Below are positions 25,001-32,665 of a stretch of 64,000 nucleotides of DNA, piece after piece. The stretch comes from Pseudarthrobacter sp. NIBRBAC000502772 (GTDB taxonomy: Bacteria; Actinomycetota; Actinomycetes; Actinomycetales; Micrococcaceae), in the NCBI RefSeq assembly GCF_006517235.1, contig NZ_CP041188.1, positions 1,612,001 to 1,676,000 on the forward strand. The letters run 5' to 3'. Positions within the stretch are counted from its first letter, which is position 1. Each line of letters begins with the position of its first letter. The notes beneath the pieces were generated by a model. That model saw only the letters and a program-made list of their open reading frames with translations, did no database searches and had not been told where the DNA came from. Both the position numbers and the translations under genes were made by a program.

Positions 25001-26278
25001 AACGGGCGCCCGGTCGTAAAAGTGCCAGTACTGGCTGGTGGCGTTCACATCGGCGAGCACCAGCAGACCGCTGTTGGCCGTGCCCCGCGCCGCACTGTTG
25101 AGGTTCTGCTTCGTTGACGTCACGTTGTGGACATACTGGTCGGCGTCCACGATACGAGCCGTCTTCGCGGTGGTGAAGCTGATGTTGTCCAGCGGCGAGG
25201 ACTTCTCGTAGATGGCGCCCCCGGAGTTACTGCAGACACCAGCGTTCGTCGTGCCATTCGGCTTCGGATAGGAAGCGAAGGTACGCAGTCTCTGCGTGCT
25301 CTCATCAATCAGGACGAGCACCCGGTTTGGGCACTCCGACACAGTCGCGATCGGGTGCGACGACCAGGTCGTGCCATTCAATGCCAACAGCTGGATCAGC
25401 GGTTGGGGCGCGGACGTGAACGACGTCTTGACAGCGGCGAAAACCCGATCACCCGAGGAGTCCAGCCACTTCAAGTTCATATGGTCATCGCTGCTGCCCT
25501 GCCCCGACACCGCCGCCACAGGTTCGCTCCAGTCTGTGTCCGACGCTCCATCGACGTGGTAGCTCCAGTACATGCCGTCCGTGGCGTCACCGACCTCCCG
25601 GCTCCACATCAGACCCATCTTGCCGGGTCCGAACGCGATCACAGCCGACGTGTCGTCCACAGACACGTTGCTCAACGACGCAGGATGCGGGAACGGCGTG
25701 CCCCATGTTGTGCCGTCCGTGCCAGTGACGTTCAGATAGATCTTGTTCCCCTGCTGCCACGTGGCCCACACCCGACCCGTCGAGTCCTTATCGATGGTCA
25801 GGGTCTCAACCTTGTAGTTGTTGATGTTTGTAGAGGACAGCAGCGAGTACGTCTTGGTACTCGAGTTGTAGCTGTAACTTCGCATCGTCGTCGGGAAGTT
25901 CGGCACAGCCGGCAGGTTGTCGGCGACGAACCGGTAGCTCGCCACATACAGCGTCGTCCCGTCCCACAACACGTCATGATGGGTGCCCGCCCGATTGTCC
26001 GTCGCCACGCCCGTATTGACCCACGAGCTCGTCGCGGCATTGAACCGGAAGATATGAAAATCCGAGCTGGCAGTGTCCCACAGGTTCCCCCACCAGAGCC
26101 CGTCGTTGAACCACAACGAACTCGTCGCCCGCTTCGTACCCGTCGGGGTCCCCGTCCCCGAATGCGACGGACCCTCAACCCCAACATCACCCTCAGCAGC
26201 CGACGCCGCAACCGGCACCACCACAACACTACCCAGCGCAAGCAGCAGCGTGATGAACGCGAGCAGGGTCTTTCTCAT
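22022..26278 (-). CDS. Large secreted protein: propeller-like N-terminus, four PKD and several Ig-like domains
   Basis: About 1,418 residues. A signal peptide (MRKTLLAFITLLLALGS, cleavage near ASAAEG) is followed by about 420 residues of strand-rich repeats with W/D motifs resembling a beta-propeller (SSLWFNDGLWWGNLW, then GRVWATWQQGNKIYLN). Four 82-residue PKD domains (FGDGDTSTEQNPAHTY) and about six bacterial Ig-like domains (VTVSGSAEAGTTVTLNVTDA type) follow. The C-terminal region has FNEPMSPSSFCSTW and TLTTGC. GGGAAGAG precedes ATG 26278, while upstream ATG 26326 lacks a leader-like N-terminus. It is likely an extracellular glycan-binding, adhesin or degradative protein. No sortase motif or membrane anchor is seen at the C-terminus. 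Four near-identical repeats make this gene prone to copy-number change. Confidence 0.85.
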   Translation of the reverse strand: MRKTLLAFITLLLALGSVVVVPVAASAAEGDVGVEGPSHSGTGTPTGTKRATSSLWFNDGLWWGNLWDTASSDFHIFRFNAATSSWVNTGVATDNRAGTHHDVLWDGTTLYVASYRFVADNLPAVPNFPTTMRSYSYNSSTKTYSLLSSTNINNYKVETLTIDKDSTGRVWATWQQGNKIYLNVTGTDGTTWGTPFPHPASLSNVSVDDTSAVIAFGPGKMGLMWSREVGDATDGMYWSYHVDGASDTDWSEPVAAVSGQGSSDDHMNLKWLDSSGDRVFAAVKTSFTSAPQPLIQLLALNGTTWSSHPIATVSECPNRVLVLIDESTQRLRTFASYPKPNGTTNAGVCSNSGGAIYEKSSPLDNISFTTAKTARIVDADQYVHNVTSTKQNLNSAARGTANSGLLVLADVNATSQYWHFYDRAPVASFTATPTSGTAPLDVAFTDTSTDSPTSWSWAFGDGDTSTEQNPAHTYTAAGTYTATLTATNDTGSSSTTSTITVSPAPPPVASFTATPTSGTAPLDVAFTDTSTDSPTSWSWAFGDGDTSTEQNPAHTYTAAGTYTATLTATNDTGSSSTTSTITVSPAPPPVASFTATPTSGTAPLDVAFTDTSTDSPTSWSWAFGDGDTSTEQNPAHTYTAAGTYTATLTATNDTGSSSTTSTITVSPAPPPVASFTATPTSGTAPLDVAFTDTSTDSPTSWSWAFGDGDTSTEQNPAHTYTAAGTYTATLTVTNDTGSSSTTSTITVIPAPPPVAPTLDAPSVVNVANVDAVPVSGTARARVADTVSVTASDGAGNAVSGTATASSTGAWSLPTLNLTSLNDGTVTLTATATDTAGNVSPATTATVPKDTVPPAASTLDAPSVVNVANVDAVPVSGIAGDTGTVSVTASDDAGNAVSGTATASSTGAWSLPTLNLSSLNDGTVTLTATPTATDTAGNVSQATTATVPKDTAPPAAPTLTAPATVTAATVTSVTVSGSAEAGTTVTLNVTDANAVHTVTATATADGTGYWSITPLNLTSLSDGQLTYTATATDTAGNVSPATTATAPKDTAPPAAPTLTAPATVTAATATTVTISGSAEADATVTLNITDADTVHTVTATATADGTGNWSITPLNLTSLSDGQLTYTATATDTSGNTGASAAQTGTKKTTSTAPQFTSVPSQITGDTVTAVPFEGTSDPGAAVALTATDSGNHSLSATATANGSGNWSATMNLSTLNSGLVTFSAQATDTYGNISTVMTATSRIGPGVVSVTLQNGGIAGKADTNDKVVVVFNEPMSPSSFCSTWTSPTGPWTHLSSSVSVLISRNTSAPNDTLTLTTGCTTSNFGTVNLGARYTTSTGGNLTFKGSSTVQRSSVSLSADGKTLTITLGALKSGTRATGVIAGTPTYEGTANGQPGIATDMNGVPLGTKPSGSGTASGF
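24030..25013. repeat. Four tandem 246-bp repeats encoding PKD domains
   Basis: Four units of 246 bp (82 codons) run head to tail with very few base differences. The last unit toward 24030 differs mainly at its edge (VTNDTG, VIPA). Period and frame are preserved exactly, so unequal crossing-over would change domain number without a frameshift. Confidence 0.95.
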
Positions 26279-26505
26279 GATCTCTTCCCGGCGGATAGTG
26301 GATTCTTCGGTTGCCGCCGCTGTCACCGGCGACGGGCATCAGGTTCCATGAAATTCTTCTCCCTTCGGTTTTTGTCAGGCGTCGCGGCAGGCGTCTGGTC
26401 AGTGTATTCCCGGGTCAGGAGGCCAACCAGCGTAGTGAGGGGCTGCCGTGTACTCGTATTTCTCGCAGGCGCTACCCGTCTTTCAGCCCGGACTACCCGG
26501 CTTTA

Positions 26506-27486
26506 CTACGGTGCGGAACGCGTACCGGCGTCTGTGTCCGACCCCGACGTTGGAACGAAGTTCCAGTCGAAGGACCCGTCGTCTCGGAGTGTCATCTGAA
26601 GGAACCCGTGGGTGTCGCTGAACCGCTTCACGATGTACGGCGGACGGCTGGTGAAGGGACGGAGACCGATACCTCCCGTGGAAACCTGGAACGCCGTCAT
26701 CCCGTCATTGACGCACTGATCAGCGTTGTTCACCGGACATGACCGTTCGTAGTTGTGTTGTGACCCTGACAGGGTCAGACGGACCCGGTGCTTCCACATC
26801 ACGTCAATCCATGGCTTGTGGTCAGCGGCCCGCTCATGTTCGTTCGTGTTCGACGTGAAGTACGGTTCGTGATGAACTACCGCCAGGTGCTTACCCGCCG
26901 CCTTGGCAGTAGCGAGGTCGTTGTCCAGCCACGCCGTCAACGCCCGAGCCTGCGTGGGGTTGTACCGCCAGAGCGCGGACGACAGGAACGCGAAGTGCCA
27001 GTTCCCGAAGTCCTTCGAGTACGGTTCCCCGTTCCCGATGAACCCACGCTCCTGGTTGATCGCAGCCTTTTCCCGAGACCCCGGGCATTGGCCATTCATG
27101 AAGTTGTCGAGGTCTTCGTTGTGGCCGGGTTCCCAGTCGTGGCTGGGGGCGGACACCCAGTACAACTTGGGCATCGTGCCACCCCACAACGGCGTCCAGT
27201 AGTTCACGTAGTCATCGCAGTACGCCGTGTCGTACTGGAAGTCCCCGAGCCCTAGGAACGCGTCAATGTCGTTGTTCTGCACGAGCCGCGTGATCGCCGC
27301 ACCGTTCCGACCGGACGGGCTATCAGGCGCATAGTTCTTGACGCCGTTCATGTCACCGACAGCAGCGATCCGAACACCAGGCGGCTCCGGAGCGCTGGCG
27401 CAACCCGCGGCAGATACCGCCAGGAGGGCTGCGGCGGTTGCGGCCACGCTCCGGAAGGATCTGAAACGAGTGAGCGCTGACTGCAT
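26506..27486 (-). CDS. Secreted metallophosphoesterase (calcineurin-like lipoprotein)
   Basis: 326 residues. A lipoprotein leader ends in the lipobox SAAGC. The metal-ligand blocks of the fold follow: AAVGDMNG, then FLGLGDFQYD, then APSHDWEPGHNED, then VVHHEPYF, then SGSQHNYER. It resembles purple-acid-phosphatase-type exported esterases. GAGGG stands 8 bases upstream of ATG 27486. A 68-codon gene ends 10 bp upstream on the same strand. Together with PhoD at 28639 and the PHO-box-like site it suggests a phosphorus-scavenging role, although no PHO box was seen for this gene. Confidence 0.85.
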   Translation of the reverse strand: MQSALTRFRSFRSVAATAAALLAVSAAGCASAPEPPGVRIAAVGDMNGVKNYAPDSPSGRNGAAITRLVQNNDIDAFLGLGDFQYDTAYCDDYVNYWTPLWGGTMPKLYWVSAPSHDWEPGHNEDLDNFMNGQCPGSREKAAINQERGFIGNGEPYSKDFGNWHFAFLSSALWRYNPTQARALTAWLDNDLATAKAAGKHLAVVHHEPYFTSNTNEHERAADHKPWIDVMWKHRVRLTLSGSQHNYERSCPVNNADQCVNDGMTAFQVSTGGIGLRPFTSRPPYIVKRFSDTHGFLQMTLRDDGSFDWNFVPTSGSDTDAGTRSAP

Positions 27487-27496
27487 CCGATAACCC

Positions 27497-27703
27497 TCAG
27501 ATGTGTCGGTACCCGAGGTACTCGGTGACCTCGAGGACGGTGGTCTGCTCGGCGGACCGGTCGTGCGCGGGACTGGAAGACAACTCACCTTCGAACACCC
27601 CGGGGGCGGAAGCGAACATGCCCGGCGACTTGCCTGACCGCTGCCACCTCGTGTGGAAATCGGCCACGAAGGCCTCGATCCTGCCGCGTACCTCGTCCTG
27701 GGC
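27497..27703 (-). CDS. Small protein upstream of the metallophosphoesterase
   Basis: 68 residues from ATG 27703 (MAQDEVRGRIEAFVADFHTR, then SPGMFASAPGVFEGELSSSP). The composition is protein-like, with an amphipathic N-terminal helix. The stop is 10 bp before the esterase start, and the esterase ribosome site lies between them, which suggests an operon. No family is recognised. Confidence 0.5.
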   Translation of the reverse strand, partial: AQDEVRGRIEAFVADFHTRWQRSGKSPGMFASAPGVFEGELSSSPAHDRSAEQTTVLEVTEYLGYRHI

Positions 27704-27894
27704 CATGCGGCACATCCTACCGCCCCACGGTGGCCCCCCTTCCTAAGCCCGACGAGCGTGCCGTGGGTCCGCCGCCGTCGTACAGGGGGTTCAGGTTCAC
27801 GACGGACTGCACTACCTTTCTCCTATGGCCATGGGCAAGCAATGGTGCTCTGACCCCCTACAGGAATTTCTACTCAGAAGGAGTGGGATAGGTC

Positions 27895-28632
27895 ATGAAT
27901 CAACGATCCAAAATATTCTTTGCTCTCGTCGTCCTGTTGCTTGTTGTTGGCGGGGCGACACTTTTTGTCTTCGACAACACAAAAAGAAGCAGGGCCGCGG
28001 AGTACGATCCGCAGATCAACCCGGCCGATTTCACCACCAAAATTACCAATCAATATTTCGCCCTCCCCGTCGGCAAGAAAATGACTTACGAAACGACCGA
28101 GCAAGGACGCGTCACCGAGAGGATTGAAATCGAAATCCTGCAGGAAACCAAGACCATAGAGGGCGTTGAGACGGCCATCTACCTGGACAAGGAATACAAG
28201 AACGGGCAGCTCGTAGAGGAAACCCGGGATTACCTGGCACAGCACAAGAACGGTGACGTGTGGTACTTCGGCGAGGACGTGAACAACTATTGGAACGGGA
28301 TGTTGCTGGACCACTCCGGCAGCTTTCTCCACGGAAAAGATGGCGCAAAAGCCGGCATCTGGATGAAGGCCGAGCAGCGCACCGGCGATTCCTATAGGCA
28401 GGAATTTTACGTTGGTCATGCAGAGGACATGCGGGACACCGTCGCCACCGGCGAGACCGTCTCCACGAAAACCCGCACCTACACCGGCTGCGTCAAGGTT
28501 TATGACTGGACGCCGCTAGAAAAGAATTCCCGGGAGCATAAGTATCACTGCCCCGAGGTCGGTGCGCTCGTCCTGACCGAGGACCTGCAGACCGGAAAAC
28601 GGTCAGAACTCGTGAATGTGGTTCAGCCCTAG
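27895..28632 (+). CDS. Exported protein of unknown function with N-terminal anchor
   Basis: 245 residues. A single N-terminal membrane segment (IFFALVVLLLVVGGATLFVF) is followed by a strand-rich domain: NPADFTTKITNQYFALPVGK, then WYFGEDVNNYWNGM, then YTGCVKVYDWTPLE. Similar exported proteins are found beside metal-oxidation and laccase genes in other bacteria; function is unknown. AAGGAG lies upstream of the ATG. The Lys/Asn content and base composition are lower-GC than neighbours, a possible transfer sign. It is convergent with phoD across only 6 bp. Confidence 0.75.
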   Translation: MNQRSKIFFALVVLLLVVGGATLFVFDNTKRSRAAEYDPQINPADFTTKITNQYFALPVGKKMTYETTEQGRVTERIEIEILQETKTIEGVETAIYLDKEYKNGQLVEETRDYLAQHKNGDVWYFGEDVNNYWNGMLLDHSGSFLHGKDGAKAGIWMKAEQRTGDSYRQEFYVGHAEDMRDTVATGETVSTKTRTYTGCVKVYDWTPLEKNSREHKYHCPEVGALVLTEDLQTGKRSELVNVVQP

Positions 28633-28650
28633 ACAGGCTCAACCACCGAC
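28633..28650. repeat. Dispersed repeat, single copy, overlapping the phoD 3' end
   Basis: ACAGGCTCAACCACCGA stands between the convergent genes and supplies the last Gly codons and TGA stop of phoD. Confidence 0.8.
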
Positions 28651-30225
28651 CAGTCCCGGGACTCCGTCTTGGATCGCGAAGGTGGCCTTCGTGCTGACGG
28701 GGGATCCCGGCGTCGTGACGTAGTCCAGGACCCGGAAGTCGGCGGTGAGCGCGTCCTTGGTGATCTTGGTGTTCACGTAGCCGCGGTTGTCGTTGTAGAA
28801 CTTCAGGTGCGGGTTCCAGGCCATGACGGGATCCACCGTTGAGCCGGTGCCGTTGCCGGTGGAGCTGATGGACGTGCACACCAGTTCGGAGCCGACGACG
28901 GGGGAGGCCGGGTCCCTGTAGTCGACCTTGATGTCGTTGGCCCAGTTGCGGTGCACGTCGCCGGTGAGTACGACGGCGTTGCGGACGTTCGCGTCCACCC
29001 AGCCCTGGGAGATGCGGCGGCGGGAGGCGGCGTAGCCGTCCCACCCGTCCATGGAGACGTCGTCGATCTCGGGGGCCTTGTTGCGGTCCTTTTCGGCGAA
29101 GAAGACCTGCTGGCCCAGGATGTCCCAGCGCTGGGTGGAGTTCTTGAAGCCGTCCAGCAGCCACTTCTCCTGCTCGGCGCCGGTGATGGTGCGGTCCTCG
29201 GCCAGGCGCTCGGTGACGTTCTTCTTCCAGCCGTCCCCGGCCAGCTGGTCGTCCCGGTACTGCCGGGTGTCCATCATGTGGAAGTTGGCCAGCTGGCCCC
29301 ACTGGATGGTGCGGTAGATCTTCATGTCGACCCCGGCCGGCACGGACGAGGCCCGGAGGGGCATGTTCTCGTAGTACGCCTGGAACGCGGCGGTGCGGCG
29401 CTGCCGGAACCGCTCGGTGGTGTCGTTCAGCTGCCCGGCGTCCTTGTTCTCCGGGATCTCGTCCGCCCAGTTGTTGTCCACCTCGTGGTCATCCCACACC
29501 ACCAGCCACGGCGCGACCGCGTGCGCGGCCTGCAGGTCAGCGTCGGACTTGTACTGCGCGTGCCGCTGCCGGTACCCGGCGAGGCTGGAAGTCTCGGGGC
29601 CCTGGTGGTCGCGCGGGTTGCCGCCGCCGATCACGTAGCTGTCCTTCTTGTACTCGTAGATGTAGTCGCCCAGGTGCAGCACCAGGTCCGGGTGGTCCTG
29701 GGCCAGCCGCGAGTAGGCGGTGAAGTAGCCGTGCTCGTACTGCGAGCAGCTGGCGAACGCCATGGCCAGCGCCGCCGGCGTCTCGTGCGGCGCCGGGCTG
29801 GTGAGGGTGCGGCCCACCACGCTGATGTGCTTACCCGTGCGGAACCGGTAGAAGTACTCGCGCCCCGGGCGGAGGCCTTTGATTTCCACGTGCACCGAGT
29901 GGGCGGTTTCGATCCGGGCATTCTCGACGCCGCGGGCTACTACGGTGCGCATGCCGGCGTCTTCAGCCACTTCCCACGCCACCGCGATGTTGCGGGAGGG
30001 CATGCCACCCAGGCCGTCCTCGGCGATCGGGTCCAGTGCCAGCCGGGTCCAGATCACAAAGCCGTCCGGCCAGGGCTCGCCGGAGGCGATTCCCAGCAGG
30101 AACGGATCGGTGCGGAGACCGGCGTCGTCCGCTGTTGAAACGGCGACGGCGGCACCCGGCCAGGCGGCGACGAGCCCGGCCCCGAGGCCGGCGGAAAGGA
30201 GGGATCTGCGTGAAATGTTGTCCAT
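28639..30225 (-). CDS. phoD: Alkaline phosphatase D, Tat-exported
   Basis: 528 residues, the usual PhoD size. A twin-arginine leader (SRRSLLSAGLGAGLVAA) precedes the PhoD N-terminal domain (FLLGIASGEPWPDGFVIWTR). The metallo-esterase core follows: FASCSQYEHGYFTAY, then LVLHLGDYIYEY, then WDDHEVDNNW, then NAVVLTGDVHRNWAND. These hold the Fe/Ca ligands of the family. It hydrolyses phosphate mono- and diesters outside the cell. Three PHO-box-like units lie 30-62 bp upstream of the start, implying phosphate-starvation control. The dispersed repeat supplies the stop. Five partial copies of this gene exist in the window. Confidence 0.95.
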   Translation of the reverse strand: MDNISRRSLLSAGLGAGLVAAWPGAAVAVSTADDAGLRTDPFLLGIASGEPWPDGFVIWTRLALDPIAEDGLGGMPSRNIAVAWEVAEDAGMRTVVARGVENARIETAHSVHVEIKGLRPGREYFYRFRTGKHISVVGRTLTSPAPHETPAALAMAFASCSQYEHGYFTAYSRLAQDHPDLVLHLGDYIYEYKKDSYVIGGGNPRDHQGPETSSLAGYRQRHAQYKSDADLQAAHAVAPWLVVWDDHEVDNNWADEIPENKDAGQLNDTTERFRQRRTAAFQAYYENMPLRASSVPAGVDMKIYRTIQWGQLANFHMMDTRQYRDDQLAGDGWKKNVTERLAEDRTITGAEQEKWLLDGFKNSTQRWDILGQQVFFAEKDRNKAPEIDDVSMDGWDGYAASRRRISQGWVDANVRNAVVLTGDVHRNWANDIKVDYRDPASPVVGSELVCTSISSTGNGTGSTVDPVMAWNPHLKFYNDNRGYVNTKITKDALTADFRVLDYVTTPGSPVSTKATFAIQDGVPGLVGG

Positions 30226-30254
30226 GGGTTCGACCGTAGTGAGGCCGGTTGGAC

Positions 30255-30287
30255 ATGTTGTGAGGGCGGCGTGAATGCGTGGTTAAC
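30255..30287 (-). promoter_or_regulatory. PHO-box-like triple 11-nt direct repeat before phoD
   Basis: Read on the minus strand, three consecutive 11-base units begin GTTAACC, ATTCACG and CCTCACA. The actinobacterial PhoP box consists of 11-nt units starting GTTCACC. The position, just upstream of a phosphatase, fits activation by PhoP under low phosphate. Match quality falls from unit 1 to unit 3. Confidence 0.55.
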
Positions 30288-30320
30288 TGCGTGACAAGAC
30301 CTGTCGATTTGGAGCAGTTT

Positions 30321-30665
30321 CTACTTCCTGGAGTTCAACGCGTCGAACTGCTCCTGCCAAAGGGATAACTCCTCATCGACGTAGCGCCTGTGGGCAGGAG
30401 TCCATTTGGGCCAGATGTCGGGCGAGGCCGGGACTGGTGCGGGCCGCGGTGCCCGGTCTCGGGCGGGGGGAACTTTGCGCTTGGGGCTAACGGGGGTCTT
30501 CCGCGGTGCTTTCGGCCGGCTCTTCCTCCTGGTGGCCAGGGCCGTAACGTGCGTCAGCCCGATTATTAGACCGTAAATGCCCCAGAAGATGCCGAGCAGG
30601 ACCAGGGCAACGAGAAACAATGCAAGGTAAAACAGGATCCCTGCTGCAGGGATTAGTAGCACCAT
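30321..30665 (-). CDS. Small membrane protein with basic Pro-rich tail
   Basis: 114 residues. Two close hydrophobic segments (LLIPAAGILFYLALFLVALV, then LLGIFWGIYGLIIGL) are followed by a Lys/Arg/Pro-rich linker and an acidic-aromatic end (YVDEELSLWQEQFDAL). It is probably a cytoplasmic-tailed membrane peptide of unknown role. It lies 45 bp downstream of the next membrane gene and may be co-transcribed with it. Confidence 0.6.
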   Translation of the reverse strand: MVLLIPAAGILFYLALFLVALVLLGIFWGIYGLIIGLTHVTALATRRKSRPKAPRKTPVSPKRKVPPARDRAPRPAPVPASPDIWPKWTPAHRRYVDEELSLWQEQFDALNSRK

Positions 30666-30710
30666 GGTCTATTCCACCGGTCCACCGTCGTTTGGATGAG
30701 GTTTGTTCGG

Positions 30711-31346
30711 CTATCCAGCAGCTTCTGGCAGGGGCGGCTGCATAACTGCCGCCCCTACCCACATGTAGTAGCCGGCAGCCACCATGGCGAGCCCAAAAGG
30801 TATGGCGAGCAGGACAGCAGGTGTTTGTTCATTGGCTGCCAGCAACGCGACAGTGCTGACCACGAAGACGATCCCGAGCCATCGTGGAAGAACACCTGAA
30901 CGGAGAATGAAGACCCCGATCATCAGGAGGCCTGCGATGATAGCCAGCAGCCCGGGGATGACAAAATAGGGCATCCCTGGGAAGTCGCCGGCGAAGAATA
31001 CCGTCTGGATGAGCGCTCCCGTAAACAGCAGGATGAGACCAACGGCGGCCGTAATCAGGCCAGCGTTCGCAAGCTTGAGGTACTGGCCGGATCGCCGTGC
31101 AAGGAGTGCCATACCGGCTACGCCAACCAGTATGAGAAGGGACGCGACAGAGGCTGCCAAAGGGGCAAACCCGGTCGATGTACGCATGGCTCTTGTTTCG
31201 CATTCCAAGCCGATGCAGCCGATCGGTTCCAGATTGTGTAGGAATGCGGTCAAGACGCACAGCACGCCACCGAGCATCGCTGCGGCGCCAGCCCATCTGT
31301 GGAATTGCCCCGTCCAGAATCGGTCGTCGAAACTTCCCCGGGCCAT
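30711..31346 (-). CDS. Six-helix membrane protein of unknown function
   Basis: 211 residues (ATG 31346; TTG 31352 also possible). About six membrane segments are predicted: WAGAAAMLGGVLCVLTAF, LAASVASLLILVGVAGMALL, AGLITAAVGLILLFTGALIQ, YFVIPGLLAIIAGLLMIGVF, IVFVVSTVALLAA, and LLAIPFGLAMVAAGYYMWVG. A loop with two Cys (GCIGLECE) follows helix 1. It resembles generic DUF membrane proteins. The hemerythrin ghost lies just upstream. Confidence 0.65.
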   Translation of the reverse strand: MARGSFDDRFWTGQFHRWAGAAAMLGGVLCVLTAFLHNLEPIGCIGLECETRAMRTSTGFAPLAASVASLLILVGVAGMALLARRSGQYLKLANAGLITAAVGLILLFTGALIQTVFFAGDFPGMPYFVIPGLLAIIAGLLMIGVFILRSGVLPRWLGIVFVVSTVALLAANEQTPAVLLAIPFGLAMVAAGYYMWVGAAVMQPPLPEAAG

Positions 31347-31434
31347 CGTCAACCGCCATCTCTCTGGAGACCGCCAGTGTGTCTTCCAATGCTGGACCCG
31401 GCCGGAGTGGCGGTCAAGAGCCGGTTGCCAGGCA

Positions 31435-31775
31435 CAGAAGGATCCGCATGAATTCCTTGAGGCGGGTCGCCGCCGAGGTGCACGTTGAGGACAGCTGACA
31501 GGTCGTTGTACCGCTCAGCAAGGTCGTCGCGGACCTCTGCCTCCGCCGTCTCCATCCAGCGCGTTCGGAGCGGCTCGATGATCTCAAGTCGTCGTGCAAC
31601 CTGCCTATGCTGCTCGAGTATCTGCTCAACGTGCAACGCACATACGGGTGCCCGTTCCGCGAACTGCGGGTTCATCGCAGGTCCTCGCCCTCGTGGTGGA
31701 CATGGAGGATCTTGTCGAAGTTCCCCAGCACTTCCCCCACGTATGCGGCGTTTGCCCCCAGGCCGCACAATGGCC
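31435..31775 (-). pseudogene. Hemerythrin-like protein ghost
   Basis: The minus strand matches the hemerythrin gene at 13902: GEVLGNFDKILHVHHEGEDL, then ERAPVCALHVEQILEQHRQV, then ERYNDLSAVLNVHLG. Frameshifts occur near 31680 and the C-terminal third is replaced by unrelated sequence. The metal-ligand C-terminal helix is missing, so it is non-functional. Confidence 0.8.
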
Positions 31776-31778
31776 GTT

Positions 31779-31818
31779 AGGTTTCGACGGGTTGGCTTCG
31801 ACGAGCTCAACCGCCGGG
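31779..31818. repeat. Dispersed repeat at the deoR 3' end
   Basis: GGTTTCGACGGG followed by TTCGACGAGCTCAACCGCC is a diverged copy. It overlaps the last codons and stop of the DeoR regulator gene (PGG-stop). Confidence 0.7.
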
Positions 31819-32586
31819 CAGTACCTCAGCCACCTCTACCGTGACCCTCGCGTCACGGAACTTCTGCACCTGACCCGGGTCGGCGCCGTCGTCCGTGACC
31901 AGCGTCCAGGGCAGCGCGAGCCTCGCCCACGCGTGGAAGGGGCGCAGGCCAAGTTTGGAGGAGTCGGCCAGGACGTAGACGCTGTTGCCACGGCGGGCCA
32001 TGAGCTCCTTGAGCCGGGTCTGAGCGTGGTCGGCCTCGCAGATGCCGTCCTCGGCGGTGACGGCGTCGGCGCCAAGGAACACCCGGTCAAAGCTCATCCG
32101 TTCCAGGGCGGCCTCGGCGAGCGGGCCCACGAAGCTCTGGCTCAGGCTCCGCAGCCGGCCACCCAGGCAGTCCACTTCGATGCCGTCGGACTCGGCCAGT
32201 TCCTGCATGGTGTTGATGCCCGGCGTCGTCACGGACAACCGATCAAACCCCCGCAGTTCGTGGGCCAGGGCACCCACGGTGGAGCCGGCGTCGAGCAGGA
32301 TGTTCTCCCCGGGCCGGATCACGGATGCCGCCCAGCGGGCAATGGCGTGCTTCTGCTCAAACGCCTCGCCGGTGCGCTGCCGGAGCGATGCTTCGGGGTG
32401 GGCGCCCAGGGCCATGGCGCCGCCGTACGTGCGGGCCAGCCGGCCCTGCCCGTTCAGGAGCGCCAGGTCGCGGCGGATGGTGGAGGCCGTGACCTCGAAC
32501 CGGGCGGACAGTTCCTCCACGGAGGCCAGGCCGGTGGTGAGCGCCAGATGGTAAATTTCTTCGCGCCTGGCATTTGCCGACAGCAT
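31807..32586 (-). CDS. DeoR-family transcriptional regulator of the sugar-acid locus
   Basis: 259 residues, normal for the family. The N-terminal HTH reads NARREEIYHLALTTGLASVE, then LSARFEVTASTIRRDLALLN. The C-terminal sugar-phosphate-sensing domain shows ILLDAGSTVGALAHEL, TTPGINTMQEL, DRVFLGADAV and YVLADSSKLG. GGAAGGAG stands 7 bases upstream of ATG 32586. It follows the fused kinase/dehydrogenase gene by 79 bp on the same strand. DeoR regulators of this type usually repress until a phosphorylated intermediate appears. The palindrome at 35184 is the best operator candidate. Confidence 0.9.
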   Translation of the reverse strand: MLSANARREEIYHLALTTGLASVEELSARFEVTASTIRRDLALLNGQGRLARTYGGAMALGAHPEASLRQRTGEAFEQKHAIARWAASVIRPGENILLDAGSTVGALAHELRGFDRLSVTTPGINTMQELAESDGIEVDCLGGRLRSLSQSFVGPLAEAALERMSFDRVFLGADAVTAEDGICEADHAQTRLKELMARRGNSVYVLADSSKLGLRPFHAWARLALPWTLVTDDGADPGQVQKFRDARVTVEVAEVLPGG

Positions 32587-32665
32587 TCCCGGTCTCCTTC
32601 CCGTGGGCGTGGTTACCATGCTAGTTCCGGCCCCGGCCAACTGCCCGCAGCATTGCCGTGTGCTC

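Noticed and set aside
24030..25013. Tandem repeat considered as a CRISPR or satellite array
   Set aside because: The 246-bp period equals 82 codons of a PKD domain in frame; there are no short repeats with unique spacers.
25127..26599. 490-codon plus-strand frame opposite the PKD protein N-terminus
   Set aside because: Arg/His/Val-rich antisense translation with no recognisable domain; the minus-strand protein has a signal peptide and ordered domains.
27770..27800. GGTTCAGGTTCACG considered as a PHO box for the neighbouring genes
   Set aside because: Unit spacing is 6 bases instead of 11, so it does not fit the PhoP pattern.
28951..30138. 395-codon plus-strand frame opposite phoD
   Set aside because: phoD has all family motifs and a Tat leader; the opposite frame has no domain or ribosome site.
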